A DNA stretch of 64,000 bases from Brachybacterium sp. FME24 (GTDB taxonomy: Bacteria; Actinomycetota; Actinomycetes; Actinomycetales; Dermabacteraceae): NCBI RefSeq assembly GCF_014897705.1, contig NZ_JABUXV010000009.1, positions 1-64,000 of the forward strand, read 5' to 3'. The position numbers and the translations under genes are program-made. This document shows positions 17,284 to 26,363 of the stretch, one piece after another (positions within the stretch are counted from its first letter, which is position 1; each line of letters opens with the position of its first letter). The notes beneath the pieces were generated by a model. The model was not told where the DNA came from. It was given only the letters and a program-made list of their open reading frames with translations, and made no database searches.

Positions 17284-18233
17284 GCGCTACGACAGCCACG
17301 TCGAGCACGAGCCCGCCCATGAGCAGCCCCCTCCCGGCAGAGACCCGCCGGCCCGGACACATCCATCGCCCCGAACGGGTCTGGGGCCGGATCTTCATCG
17401 CCCCACCGGTGATCGGGTTCGCTCTGTTCGCGCTCGCGCCGCTGATCTTCTCCTTCTACGCGGCATTCACCCACTGGAACGGACTCTCCGCCCCCCTGTT
17501 CTCCGGGCTCGCGAACTTTCGCACCATGGCCGGGGACCCGCAGTTCTGGCAGTCTCTGGGCAACACCCTCTTCCTCATGCTGGGCGTCCCCCTCGGACTG
17601 GCCATCTCGCTGGCCCTCGCGCTCGCGCTGAACCGGCGCATCCCCGGCCGCGCCGCATTCCGCGTCATCTACTACCTGCCCGGGGTCTCTTCAGTCGCCG
17701 CCATCTCGATCCTGTGGCAGTGGGCCCTGAACGGCGACTTCGGCCTGGTCAACCAACTCCTGGCGACGGTCGGCATCGAGGGCCCGAACTGGCTGGCGGA
17801 GAAGATGTGGGTCAAGCCCGCGCTGATCATCATGGGCGTGTGGAAGGGCATCGGATTCTCCACCCTGCTCTATCTCGCGGCGCTGCAATCCGTGCCGCGC
17901 ACCCTGCTGGAGGCGGCGATGCTCGACGGTGCCGGAGCCTGGCTGCGCTTTCGCCACGTCACCCTCCCGATGCTCAGCCCCGTCACGTTCTTCCTGGTCG
18001 TCACCGGGATAATCGGCAGCGCGCAGATGTTCGCCGAGATCAACATCATGACCCCGACGGGCGGCCCCGAATTCGGCTCCGCCACCATCGTCTGGTACAT
18101 CTGGCAGCAGGGCTTCCAGAACCTCCAGCTGGGTTACGCGACCGCCATGAGCCTCGTCCTGGGGCTGATGATCTTCCTGGTCACGGCGATCCAGTTCTAC
18201 CTGAACTCACGCAATGTCTTCACGGTGGAATGA
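17280..18233 (+). CDS. Sugar ABC transporter permease, MalF type
   Basis: Inner-membrane permease of 317 residues with six predicted helices after a soluble N-terminal tail of about 35 residues. The EAA loop is visible as EAAMLDGAGAWLRFRHVTLP around residue 215, the docking site for the ATPase. ATG 17280 overlaps the stop of the binding-protein gene by four bases. With the downstream permease it forms the membrane channel of the importer. Confidence 0.92.
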   Translation: MSATTATSSTSPPMSSPLPAETRRPGHIHRPERVWGRIFIAPPVIGFALFALAPLIFSFYAAFTHWNGLSAPLFSGLANFRTMAGDPQFWQSLGNTLFLMLGVPLGLAISLALALALNRRIPGRAAFRVIYYLPGVSSVAAISILWQWALNGDFGLVNQLLATVGIEGPNWLAEKMWVKPALIIMGVWKGIGFSTLLYLAALQSVPRTLLEAAMLDGAGAWLRFRHVTLPMLSPVTFFLVVTGIIGSAQMFAEINIMTPTGGPEFGSATIVWYIWQQGFQNLQLGYATAMSLVLGLMIFLVTAIQFYLNSRNVFTVE

Positions 18234-18243
18234 GGAGGCCCCC

Positions 18244-19167
18244 ATGGCTACCACCAGTGCTATCCCGACCGGACCCCTGCAGACCTCCGGGGTCACGCCC
18301 GACGATGCCCGTCCCCGTCCCAAGAAGAGCGACCGTCGCTTCCAGACCCCGGCCGATGTCGTCGTCTTCATCGTCCTGTGCCTCGGCGCGTTCACCATGC
18401 TGCTGCCCCTGGCGTGGATGCTCTCGACCTCCCTGAAGACCCAGGAGAACGTGTTCACCCTGCCGCCGCAGTGGATCCCCGATCCCGCGCAATGGGGCAA
18501 CTATCTGCGGATCTGGGAGGCCGGTCCACTGCTGACCGGCATCATCAACTCCTCGATCGTGTCGCTGACGGTGATCACGATCGGCACGATCACCTCGTGC
18601 TTCGCGGCCTACGGGTTCGCGAAGATGCGAATCCCCGGCAAGAACGGGATCTTCCTGGCGCTGCTGGGAGGAATCATGATCCCGTTCCCGGCACTCATGA
18701 TCCCCACCTTCATGCTGTTCTCGAAGATCGGCTGGGTGGACACGCTGCTGCCGCTCATCGTGCCGGGTCTGTTCGGCAACCTGATGATGGTGTTCTTCCT
18801 GCGCCAGTATCTGATGAGCGTGCCGGACTCCCTGATCGAGGCGGCCGTGATCGACGGGGCCACCCACCCGCAGATCTTCTCCCGCATCGTGCTGCCGCTG
18901 ATCCGCCCAGCGATCGCTGCGCAGGTGATCCTGTGGTTCATGGGCACCTGGAACGATTACCTGGGCCCGATCATCTACCTGAACTCGGAGAACGTGCACA
19001 CTCTGCAGCTGGTGATCGCGAACTTCAACGCCACGTACGCGGTCCAGACCGACTACCCGCTGATCATGGCGGCCTCGATCGTGGCGCTGCTGCCGGTGCT
19101 CGTGGTGTTCCTGGTGTTCCAACGCCAGATCATCGAGTCCATCGCGCTGACCGGCAACAAGGCGTGA
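18244..19167 (+). CDS. Sugar ABC transporter permease, MalG type
   Basis: Second permease, 307 residues, with an N-terminal proline-rich tail and six helices. The EAA loop is EAAVIDGATHPQIFSRIVLP near residue 200. ATG 18244 has GAGGAGGC a few bases upstream; the frame also extends to 18214 but into the previous gene. No ATP-binding subunit is encoded anywhere in this locus, so the importer must share a MsmK-type ATPase coded elsewhere, as is common in actinobacteria. Confidence 0.92.
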   Translation: MATTSAIPTGPLQTSGVTPDDARPRPKKSDRRFQTPADVVVFIVLCLGAFTMLLPLAWMLSTSLKTQENVFTLPPQWIPDPAQWGNYLRIWEAGPLLTGIINSSIVSLTVITIGTITSCFAAYGFAKMRIPGKNGIFLALLGGIMIPFPALMIPTFMLFSKIGWVDTLLPLIVPGLFGNLMMVFFLRQYLMSVPDSLIEAAVIDGATHPQIFSRIVLPLIRPAIAAQVILWFMGTWNDYLGPIIYLNSENVHTLQLVIANFNATYAVQTDYPLIMAASIVALLPVLVVFLVFQRQIIESIALTGNKA

Positions 19168-19171
19168 GGGC

Positions 19172-19840
19172 GTGACCCTGACGGGCGCTCGCCCGAGCGC
19201 CGCCGGCGGCATCATGGTGGTCCTCGCCTGGGTGCCCCGGCTGGTCGCCGTCCACCTGACCTGGGTGGTGCTCGTGCTGATGGGGGCCGTGGTGGGCGGA
19301 GTCGCGCCGGCCACGGCGACTCTGGTCGCACTGCTGCATGGGGACGAGGATCTCGGTCGGGCCACCGGGCCCAGCGCGCTCGCCGTCGCGGTCCTGCGTC
19401 GGTTCCGCCGTGAGCTGGTCGCGGCGAATCGCGCCGCCGGGCCCTTCGTGGTGATCGCCCTGGCCGCCGGGCTGAACGTGGCCCTCGCGGCGGCGGGCGC
19501 CCTGCCCGGCTGGTTCTTCCCCGCGGGTTTCGCGGCCTCCGTCGTGCTGCTCGTGATCGCGACGCTCGCGGGCTTCCACGCGATCGCGCTGCACGTGCTG
19601 CGCCCCTCGGCCCCGGCGTCGACGCTCTGGCGCGGCGCGCTCGCCGGGGTGGTCCTGCTCCCGATCGCCACCGCGTCCTGGGCGATCACGCTGGCGGCGA
19701 CGCTGCTGATCTCGGTGATCGTCCAACCCGTGGCCCTGGCCTGTGGAGGTGGGATCCTGGTGGCCGTGACCACTATCGTCCTCGTCCGCACCTGGCAGTC
19801 CCGGCTCGATGATGCCCTGCCCTCCGGGGCGGGTCGATGA
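19172..19840 (+). CDS. DUF624/YesL-like membrane protein
   Basis: Membrane protein of 222 residues with about five or six hydrophobic segments and almost no soluble part. Its position directly after two sugar permeases, the length and the N-terminal region (LVAVHLTWVVLVLMGAVVGG, then APATATLVALL) fit DUF624/YesL proteins, which are often coded with oligosaccharide importers; their function is unknown. GTG 19172 lies four bases after the permease stop, and the gene overlaps the next start by four bases, so it is part of the operon. Confidence 0.65.
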   Translation: MTLTGARPSAAGGIMVVLAWVPRLVAVHLTWVVLVLMGAVVGGVAPATATLVALLHGDEDLGRATGPSALAVAVLRRFRRELVAANRAAGPFVVIALAAGLNVALAAAGALPGWFFPAGFAASVVLLVIATLAGFHAIALHVLRPSAPASTLWRGALAGVVLLPIATASWAITLAATLLISVIVQPVALACGGGILVAVTTIVLVRTWQSRLDDALPSGAGR

Positions 19841-20895
19841 TGTCCGGGCCGGGGGAGCGGCCGCGCAATGCCACGATGCGGGACATCGCCGCCCGGCTCG
19901 GGGTGTCGATCAAGACGGTCTCCAACGTGGTCAACGACCGTCCCAATGTGGGCCCCGGCACTCGGGAGCGGGTGCAGGACGCGATCCGTGAGCTCAACTA
20001 CCGACCCCAGGTCAGCGCGCAGCAGATGCGCACCGGCACCAGCGGGCTCATCACCCTCGCGATCCCCTCCCTGGCCGGCACCTACTTCTCCGAACTCGCC
20101 CAGGCCTTCGCGGACGAGGCTCAGCGGCGCGGGCGCAGCATCATGCTCCACAGCACCGCCGCCGGGCGCGAGGAGGAGCGCAGCGTGCTGGCAGGGTTCA
20201 CGCGCGTGCTCGGCGACGGCGTCGTGTTCAACCCGTTGCTGATCGGAGAGGACGTGCTCGCGCACCTGGGACGCACCATCCTGCCCACCGTGTTCATCGG
20301 CGAGCACGTCGAGGAGGCGGACCTGCCCGCCGGCAGCGATTACGTGCGCACGGACAACCAGAGCGCCGCCCACGACGCGGCCGCGCACCTGCTCAGCCAT
20401 GGCCGACGCCACCTCGCCTATCTCGGTGCGCTCGAGTCCACGGAGGCCCAGCAGGAGCACTCCACCAGCCGGCTGCGCCTGGGCGGCTTCCACCGGGCCC
20501 TCGCGGCGGCCGGTGTCATGGAGCCGGTGGTCCAGGCGGTGCCCGCCTGGAGCCAGGAGGGCGGCATCTCCGCCGTGCGCACCCTGATGCGGCAGCATCC
20601 GGAGATCGACGGGATCGTGTGCGGCAACGACGACCTGGCGCGCGGCGCCCTGCTGAGCCTTCACGCCCTGGGGATCGAGGTGCCCGGCAAGGTCTCGGTG
20701 ATCGGCCATGACAACATCCTCGAGGCCCCGTTCACGTCGCCGCCGCTGACCACTGTCGACCCGGACAAGCGGACTCTCGCCGCGACCGTGCTGGACCTGC
20801 TGCTCGAGCGGATCGAGGGCTACGACGGCCCGCCGCGCGTGGTCGAGGCCCCGTATCAGCTGGTCGAGCGCGGAAGCACCGCAGCGCACGGCTGA
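19837..20895 (+). CDS. LacI-family transcriptional regulator
   Basis: Regulator of 352 residues. The helix-turn-helix and hinge are MRDIAARLGVSIKTVSNVVN (about residues 14-33), followed by a periplasmic-binding-protein-like ligand domain. It ends the importer operon (ATG overlapping the DUF624 stop) and probably represses the divergent arabinofuranosidase and importer genes through the dyad at 15797-15810, released by an arabinose-containing sugar. Two adjacent ATGs (19837 and 19840) are possible starts. Confidence 0.88.
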   Translation: MMSGPGERPRNATMRDIAARLGVSIKTVSNVVNDRPNVGPGTRERVQDAIRELNYRPQVSAQQMRTGTSGLITLAIPSLAGTYFSELAQAFADEAQRRGRSIMLHSTAAGREEERSVLAGFTRVLGDGVVFNPLLIGEDVLAHLGRTILPTVFIGEHVEEADLPAGSDYVRTDNQSAAHDAAAHLLSHGRRHLAYLGALESTEAQQEHSTSRLRLGGFHRALAAAGVMEPVVQAVPAWSQEGGISAVRTLMRQHPEIDGIVCGNDDLARGALLSLHALGIEVPGKVSVIGHDNILEAPFTSPPLTTVDPDKRTLAATVLDLLLERIEGYDGPPRVVEAPYQLVERGSTAAHG

Positions 20896-20905
20896 CGAGC
20901 CGCCC

Positions 20906-21343
20906 TCACACCACGCAGAACTCGTTTCCTTCGGGATCGGCCATGATCACGTGGTCGGGCCCGTCGGGGCCGGGGACCTCCTGGACCACGCGCGCCCCGA
21001 GGTCGGTGAGGCGCTCGACCTCCCTCCGTATCCGTGGCCAGCGCTGCTGCGCGGGGACCTGTCGGCCCCCTCCCACCTGCAGGTCGAGGTGGAGGCGGTT
21101 CTTGGCGATCTTGGGTTCGGGGACGCGCAGGAACGAGATCTTCGGTGCACTGCCCTGCGGATCATGGAGATAGGCGCCGTCGTCCCACTCCGCCTCGGGG
21201 ACCTCGTGCGCGATCAGCCACGCCTCCCAGCTGTCGAATCCGGCTGGCACGGGGGCCGGCTCATAGCCGAGGGCCGCGGCCCAGAACCGGGCCAGCGCGG
21301 CGGGCGCGGAGCAGTCGATCGTGAGGTGCCAGGCGGTGGTCAT
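20906..21343 (-). CDS. VOC-superfamily glyoxalase-like protein
   Basis: Protein of 145 residues with a glyoxalase/bleomycin-resistance-like fold: WHLTIDCSAPAALARFWAAA at the N-terminus and DHVIMADPEGNEFCVV at the C-terminus, the hallmark of actinobacterial VOC proteins. His, His and Glu positions that could bind metal (H7, H84 region, E141 region) are present. Substrate is unknown. It converges on the LacI gene with only ten bases between stops. Confidence 0.8.
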   Translation of the reverse strand: MTTAWHLTIDCSAPAALARFWAAALGYEPAPVPAGFDSWEAWLIAHEVPEAEWDDGAYLHDPQGSAPKISFLRVPEPKIAKNRLHLDLQVGGGRQVPAQQRWPRIRREVERLTDLGARVVQEVPGPDGPDHVIMADPEGNEFCVV

Positions 21344-21476
21344 GGCGCGGGGCGCTCCTGGTGTCGCGGGTGGTGTGTGGGCGGCCAGTTGATCATGACG
21401 GCACGACGTTCGACCCGCACCGGTCGTTCCTGGCCTTGCGCGCCCTGCCGGCGTGCCGTACGTTCGACGACGGATG

Positions 21477-21490
21477 TGTAAGCGGTTTCA
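21477..21490. promoter_or_regulatory. Consensus LacI-family operator
   Basis: TGTAAGCGGTTTCA matches the LacI/GalR pattern T-G-n-A-A-n-C-G-n-T-T-n-C-A at every fixed position. It lies 115 bases upstream of the LacI gene at 21605 and is probably its autoregulatory site. The remainder of the 261-base gap shows nothing else I can name. Confidence 0.75.
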
Positions 21491-21604
21491 CCGCGGGAGT
21501 TCTCCGGCGACAGGTTCTCTCGCGCGCCCTGCCCCAGTGCGGCATCCGCCGCCCCACCTCGACCTGAAACCGTCGACCTCGATGCCTCTTGCGGAGGGCA
21601 GACC

Positions 21605-22639
21605 ATGAGCCAGGACAGCGACCGCGCCGCGACCATCTACGCCGTCGCCCGGGAGGCGGGTGTCTCCACCGCCACGGTCTCCCGCACGCTCGCCGGCAGC
21701 GCCCAGGTCGCGCCACGCACCCGCGAGGCCGTGCTCGAGGCGGTGCGCGAGCTCAATTACCTGCCCGACGGCGCCGCCCGTGCCCTCGCCGGCCGGCGCA
21801 CCCACGCGCTCGGCCTGGTCCTGCCCGATATCGACGGCCCCTACTACGCCGCCCTGCTGGTCGCCTTCGAGATGGCGGCCAGCGAGCTCGGTCTGTCCGT
21901 GGCGATCGCGCTGGCGGGCCAGGGGAGCCAGCCCGAACGCGCCGTGCGCAGGCTCGCCGGCAACGTCGACGGTCTCGCCTTCATGGCCCGCAGCTCCGCC
22001 GAGGATTCCCTCATCGCCGAGGTCGCCAAGCGCAAGCCCGTGGTCACTGCCGCTCGTGCCCGCATCCCCGGCCGGGATGCCCTGTTCGCCGAGAACCACG
22101 CGACCGCCGCGCGGCTGACCCGCCACCTGCTGGAGACCGGTCGGCGCCGCCTCGCTTTCGTCGGGCGGCCCGAGGAGCACTCCGACGTGGGAGCCCGTCA
22201 TCGCGGCTTCGAGGCCGCCCTGGCCGAGGCGGGCCTGGAGCCCGCGCTCCTGATGGAGGTCGATTCCGTCGAATCGGAGGGGCTGGCCGTCGCTCGTCGC
22301 GTCGTCCAGGAGCGTCTGGAGCTCGACGCGGTGGTCTGCGGCAACGACGAACTGGCGCTCGCTCTCATGCACGAGCTGCAGGACCTCGGCGTGGACGTGC
22401 CCGGCGACATCGCCGTGGTGGGCTGGGACGACGTGATCGCCGCCCGCTACGTGCGACCGGGATTGACCACTGTGGCCCAGCCCGTCGACGAGCTCGGCGC
22501 CCTGGCCGCCCGCCGCCTCGCCGCCCTGATCGACGGCGATGAGGCCGCCGCGGAGCCCGTCGTGCTGCCCTCGCGCATCGTGCACCGAGCCACCTGCGGC
22601 TGCGATGCCCCGGGAGCCGAGCTCGAGGCATCGCCGTGA
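21605..22639 (+). CDS. LacI-family transcriptional regulator
   Basis: Regulator of 344 residues. The DNA-binding part is TIYAVAREAGVSTATVSRTL (about 10-29) with hinge LNYLPDGAARALAGRR; the ligand domain starts at ALGLVLPDIDGPYYAALL. Binding of a sugar or sugar derivative is expected. A consensus operator lies upstream at 21477-21490. The two dehydrogenase genes downstream (from 22836) are the likely targets, although I see only a small CGGTACCG palindrome (22699-22706) in front of them. Confidence 0.88.
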   Translation: MSQDSDRAATIYAVAREAGVSTATVSRTLAGSAQVAPRTREAVLEAVRELNYLPDGAARALAGRRTHALGLVLPDIDGPYYAALLVAFEMAASELGLSVAIALAGQGSQPERAVRRLAGNVDGLAFMARSSAEDSLIAEVAKRKPVVTAARARIPGRDALFAENHATAARLTRHLLETGRRRLAFVGRPEEHSDVGARHRGFEAALAEAGLEPALLMEVDSVESEGLAVARRVVQERLELDAVVCGNDELALALMHELQDLGVDVPGDIAVVGWDDVIAARYVRPGLTTVAQPVDELGALAARRLAALIDGDEAAAEPVVLPSRIVHRATCGCDAPGAELEASP

Positions 22640-22835
22640 CGAGCCTCCACCCTGCGGGCCGATCCCGGGCTCGACGAACCTGCCTGGAAGGGCGCTATCG
22701 GTACCGCAGAACGCCTTGTCAGGCGGGGTGCTCGCACGGGAGGGCCCGGTGCCCGACGGAACGAGGTGCTTCCCGGTGCGGATCTGGCTACGATCGACTC
22801 GGCCACTACACGCTCCAGTGACGGAGAGGGACACC

Positions 22836-23828
22836 ATGCCCCACGAGGACCCCGCCGCGCCCCTGCGCGTCGGCATCATCGGCACCGGAGGGATCTCCCG
22901 CGCGCATACGCCCGGATGGATCGAGACCGGAGCCGAGCTGCACTGCCACAGCCTCGAGGGCGCCGACGCCTTCGCGGAGACCTTCGGCGCCACGGTCCAC
23001 GCGACCCTCGAGGAGCTGCTCGCAGCGGTCGACGTCGTCGACGTCTGCACGCCCACCCCGGTGCACGCCGAGATCGTCCATCAGGCGCTCGACGCCGGCA
23101 AGGACGTCGTCTGCGAGAAGCCGCTCGCCCTGACCACCGAGGATGCCCGCTCCGTCGTCGAGCACGCCCAGCGCGTCGGCCGGACGCTCTTCCCCGCGCA
23201 CGTCGTGCGGTTCTTCCCGCAGTACGCGGCGGCGCAGCGCGCCGTGGAGACCGGGGCCATCGGCCAGATCGCGGTGCTGCGCTTCGAGCGCACCGGCTCC
23301 TTCCCCACCCAGCCCTGGTTCGGGGACGAGTCGCAGTCCGGCGGCATCGTCATGGATCAGATGATCCATGACATCGACCAGGCCATCTGGCTGGCCGGGC
23401 CCGTCGAGCGGGTCTACGCGCAGCAGTCGATCTCGAGCGAGACCGACACCGTGCGCACCGCCCACGCGGTGCTCACCCACGTCGGCGGTGCCATCAGCCA
23501 CTGCCGCGGGCTGTGGGGTGCCCCGGGAACCCAGTTCCGCTACACCTTCGACCTGGCCGGGGACGCCGGCCGCCTGCAGTACGACTCCGCAGGCGACCCG
23601 GGCGTCGTCTTCGACGAGGTCGCCACGCAGCGGCAGTCCACGGGTGACGGCTTCCTGCCCGACGTGAGCGGTATGCGCAGCCCGTACGCCGAGGAGATCC
23701 TCGAGTTCGCCGCCGCTCTCACCTCCGGCGGCCCCTCCCGGGTCAGTGCGGCCGACGGCGCCTACGCCGTCGAGGTCTCCCGCGCCGCCCTCGAATCCCT
23801 GCGCACCGGACGGAGCATCACATGCTGA
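22836..23828 (+). CDS. Gfo/Idh/MocA-family oxidoreductase (first of two)
   Basis: NAD(P)-dependent dehydrogenase of 330 residues. The Rossmann start is VGIIGTGGISRAH, and CEKPLALT near residue 92 supplies the conserved E-K-P lysine; GGIVMDQMIHDIDQAIWLAG is the second conserved segment with the catalytic histidine. The family oxidises sugars, inositols or sugar acids; the substrate is not readable. ATG 22836 has GGAGAGGGA upstream. It overlaps the next, related gene by seven bases. Confidence 0.85.
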   Translation: MPHEDPAAPLRVGIIGTGGISRAHTPGWIETGAELHCHSLEGADAFAETFGATVHATLEELLAAVDVVDVCTPTPVHAEIVHQALDAGKDVVCEKPLALTTEDARSVVEHAQRVGRTLFPAHVVRFFPQYAAAQRAVETGAIGQIAVLRFERTGSFPTQPWFGDESQSGGIVMDQMIHDIDQAIWLAGPVERVYAQQSISSETDTVRTAHAVLTHVGGAISHCRGLWGAPGTQFRYTFDLAGDAGRLQYDSAGDPGVVFDEVATQRQSTGDGFLPDVSGMRSPYAEEILEFAAALTSGGPSRVSAADGAYAVEVSRAALESLRTGRSITC

Positions 23829-24823
23829 CCGCATCGCCCACCACGGGCACGCTGAAGATCGCGCTGATGAGCTGCGCGCACACCCACGCCGGCGCCTACG
23901 CCAGCCGCTTGGAGGCGAAGGCCGACATCGATCTCGTCGTCGCCGACCCCGATGGATACGGCGACGTGCAGGGCACGCGCCTCGTCGGCTCCTACCAGGA
24001 GGCCTGGAACGCCTGGCCCGATGGACCCGATGCCATCGTCGTGACCAGCGCGAACGCCCATCACAAGGATCTCGTGCTGGAAGCGGCCCGTCGCGGCGTC
24101 CATGTGCTGTGCGAGAAGCCCCTGGCCACGAACATCGCCGACGCCGAGGCGATGGTGGCCGCCTGCCGCGAGGCCGGTGTGGTGCTCATGACCGCGTTCC
24201 CGGTGCACTTCGCCCCGGCCGCTGAGGCCCTGCGCGCCGCGGTCGCCGACGGCGCCCTCGGCGAGGTCATCGGCATCACCGGCACCAACAACGGCAAACT
24301 GCCCGACACGCGAGCATGGTTCACCGACGTCGAGCTCGCCGGCGGCGGTTCGCTCGTGGACCACACCGTGCACATCGCCGAGATCCTCGATTCGATCTTC
24401 GGGGAGCCCGCCACGGTTCACGCCACCGTCAACCGCATCCTGTGGGCGGACCGGGCCGGCGAGGGCGCGGAGACCGGAGGGCTCGTCACACTCACCTACT
24501 CCTCCGGGCTGGTCGCCACCATCGACTGCTCCTGGTCCCAGCCGGCCGACGCCCCGACCTGGGGCGGCCTGCGCATCCAGGCGGTCGGCACCGGCGGGCA
24601 GCTCCAGGTCGACGCCTTCGCCGAGCACGTCGGCGGGCACGGCCAGTGGCTGGCCTATGGGGTCGACTCCGACTCGGCGCTGCTCGAGGCCTTCCTGGGT
24701 GCCGTCCGCTCCGGTGCGACCGCGGAGCCTTCGGGTGACGTCGGTCTGCGCACGGTGCGGGTGGTCGCCGCAGCGCAGGAGTCCGTGCGCAGCGGGCAGC
24801 CGGTGGAGCTGGCGAGCATCTGA
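23822..24823 (+). CDS. Gfo/Idh/MocA-family oxidoreductase (second of two)
   Basis: Dehydrogenase of 333 residues, paralogous to the preceding one. The first strand reads IALMSCAHTHAGAYASRL in place of a glycine-rich loop, so cofactor binding may differ. LCEKPLATN keeps the catalytic lysine, and GGGSLVDHTVHIAEILDSIF supplies the histidine. A tandem pair with a LacI regulator and no transporter suggests two steps on one imported polyol or sugar. No isomerase, kinase or aldolase is adjacent. Confidence 0.83.
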   Translation: MLTASPTTGTLKIALMSCAHTHAGAYASRLEAKADIDLVVADPDGYGDVQGTRLVGSYQEAWNAWPDGPDAIVVTSANAHHKDLVLEAARRGVHVLCEKPLATNIADAEAMVAACREAGVVLMTAFPVHFAPAAEALRAAVADGALGEVIGITGTNNGKLPDTRAWFTDVELAGGGSLVDHTVHIAEILDSIFGEPATVHATVNRILWADRAGEGAETGGLVTLTYSSGLVATIDCSWSQPADAPTWGGLRIQAVGTGGQLQVDAFAEHVGGHGQWLAYGVDSDSALLEAFLGAVRSGATAEPSGDVGLRTVRVVAAAQESVRSGQPVELASI

Positions 24824-24908
24824 GCGGAGCGGCGTCGGCGCCGCTCCCTGGGCAGGGGTCCGCTCCGAGCAAAGTCCTGATTCTGGTCCCCTGGCCAGGC
24901 CAGCTAGG

Positions 24909-24929
24909 TATCCTATGGGAAAACGGATA
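24909..24929 (+). promoter_or_regulatory. Dyad upstream of GntR gene, TCCTATAGGA-like
   Basis: ATCCTATGGGA (24910-24920) differs by one base from the palindrome found at 34338 and 45061. TATCC (24909-24913) and GGATA (24925-24929) form a wider dyad. It lies about 60 bases before the FCD regulator gene and may be its operator or overlap its -10 box. Confidence 0.4.
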
Positions 24930-24987
24930 ACCAGTGCGTGAGGGCATGGAGTACTGACCCGCCCTGACGCCGTCGAAGGGACTCACC

Positions 24988-25701
24988 ATGGCCATCAAGC
25001 GACAGGTTCTGCGCGACGAGGTCGAGGGGCTCATGCTGGAGCGGCTGCTCGAGTCCCGCTGGGCCCCGGGCTCGCGTCTGAGCATCGATGGGCTGGCCCG
25101 GGACCTCGAGGTCTCGCCGACGCCGGTGCGGGAGGCGATGGTGTCCCTCGAGCGCTCCGGCCTGGTGGAGTATGTCGCTCTGCGCGGCTACGTGGTCGCC
25201 CCGATGCTGAATCGCGATCAGATCACCGAGCTCCTCGAGGCTCGCAAGACCATCGAGCTGGCCGTGCTGGACCGCGCCTTCGAGCACTGGGACGAGCTGG
25301 TCGAGGACCTCGAAGCGGCCCAGGCGGTGCACGCCGAGATCATCACCCGCATCGAAGCGGCGGGCGACGTGTCCTACGAACTGGTCAGCGAGCACTTCCA
25401 GGCCGACTGGGGCTTCCACCAGACTCTCTACAAGTACGCGGACAACCGCTACCTGGCGCAGATGTTCGAGAGCCTGCGCACCCACACCCACCGCATGCGC
25501 CAGACCTGGGAGGGCGGGCCCCTGCAGCTCGACGCCCGTGAGGCGTACGAGGAGCACGGCGCGATCCTGGAGAAGGTGCGCCGTCACCACCATGACGCGG
25601 CGCTGAAGGCGCTGACCGATCACCTCGACGCCGTGCTGGAGCGCTCGCTCACCACCGTTCAGGACGAGTCGGCGACGGCCGCGGATGGCGCCCCGGCCTG
25701 A
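24988..25701 (+). CDS. GntR-family regulator, FadR/FCD subfamily
   Basis: Regulator of 237 residues. The winged helix (about 5-70) includes SIDGLARDLEVSPTPVREAM; the C-terminal all-helical FCD domain carries candidate metal ligands (D and H in DWGFHQTLYKYADN, H in HTHRMRQ, H in EEHGAILEKV). Such proteins sense small carboxylates or sugar acids. It follows the dehydrogenase pair after 164 bases and has its own candidate operator, so it may control those genes or others sharing the motif. Confidence 0.85.
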   Translation: MAIKRQVLRDEVEGLMLERLLESRWAPGSRLSIDGLARDLEVSPTPVREAMVSLERSGLVEYVALRGYVVAPMLNRDQITELLEARKTIELAVLDRAFEHWDELVEDLEAAQAVHAEIITRIEAAGDVSYELVSEHFQADWGFHQTLYKYADNRYLAQMFESLRTHTHRMRQTWEGGPLQLDAREAYEEHGAILEKVRRHHHDAALKALTDHLDAVLERSLTTVQDESATAADGAPA

Positions 25702-25730
25702 GCTGGACCCCGACGACGCAGGGAGACTCC

Positions 25731-26297
25731 TCAGGGCCCGACCTGACGGAGGTCGGAGTCGACCTGGCTCCCGGAACCGGTCAGGTCCTTCCTCATCCAC
25801 CGACACGGCTCTGCCGCATGATGTTCGGTGTGCTGATCGTCGATCCAGGTGTACCGGTCGATGTAGTCCTGACGGGTGTCCTCGTAGCCGAGCCGCAGGT
25901 ACAGCGCCTTGGCCCGAGGATCGTCCACGCCGAGTCCGAGGACGCGATGCCCGCGCCCCGTCACCTCGTGCTCGAGCAGGCCGAGCATCTGGGTTCCGAT
26001 CCCGTGGGATCGGAGATGCTCGGGCCATACCTGGAGACCGTTGACCTCGGGGCACCGGGGAACGGTCGGATCGACGCAGCCGTTCCACCGGATCTCGCAG
26101 GATCCGACGAATGCCTCCGGGGACTGCAGGCACGATGCCAGGTAGTACGTGCTGGTCCCGGCCTCCTGGCGCGCGAACCTCACCGAATGGGTGCGGCTGT
26201 TGCCGGTGGGCGCCCACGCTTCCAGCGCCTCCAGATCGGTTGGCTCGCACGGACGGAGGAACACGTCGCAGCTCTGCATGCCTCCATCGTCGGGCAC
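25731..26297 (-). CDS. GNAT-family N-acetyltransferase
   Basis: Acetyltransferase of about 188 residues. The acetyl-CoA loop is HLRSHGIGTQMLGLLEHEV around residues 95-113 (R/Q-x-x-G-x-G/A pattern), followed by VLGLGVDDPRAKALYLRLGY, the second GNAT motif. Substrate unknown. GTG 26297 and ATG 26279 are both possible; neither has a convincing Shine-Dalgarno. It converges on the GntR gene. Confidence 0.8.
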   Translation of the reverse strand: MPDDGGMQSCDVFLRPCEPTDLEALEAWAPTGNSRTHSVRFARQEAGTSTYYLASCLQSPEAFVGSCEIRWNGCVDPTVPRCPEVNGLQVWPEHLRSHGIGTQMLGLLEHEVTGRGHRVLGLGVDDPRAKALYLRLGYEDTRQDYIDRYTWIDDQHTEHHAAEPCRWMRKDLTGSGSQVDSDLRQVGP

Positions 26298-26363
26298 ATG
26301 AAGGGTCGACGCTATGCACCAACCGGGGCGAGGGGCACGTGACGGGCTAGCAGAGTGCGGGTT

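Noticed and set aside
18220..20889. Very long open frame on the minus strand opposite the ABC permease, DUF624 and LacI genes
   Set aside because: Composition is the mirror of high-GC third positions in the real genes; no domain is recognisable and it covers five well-supported genes.
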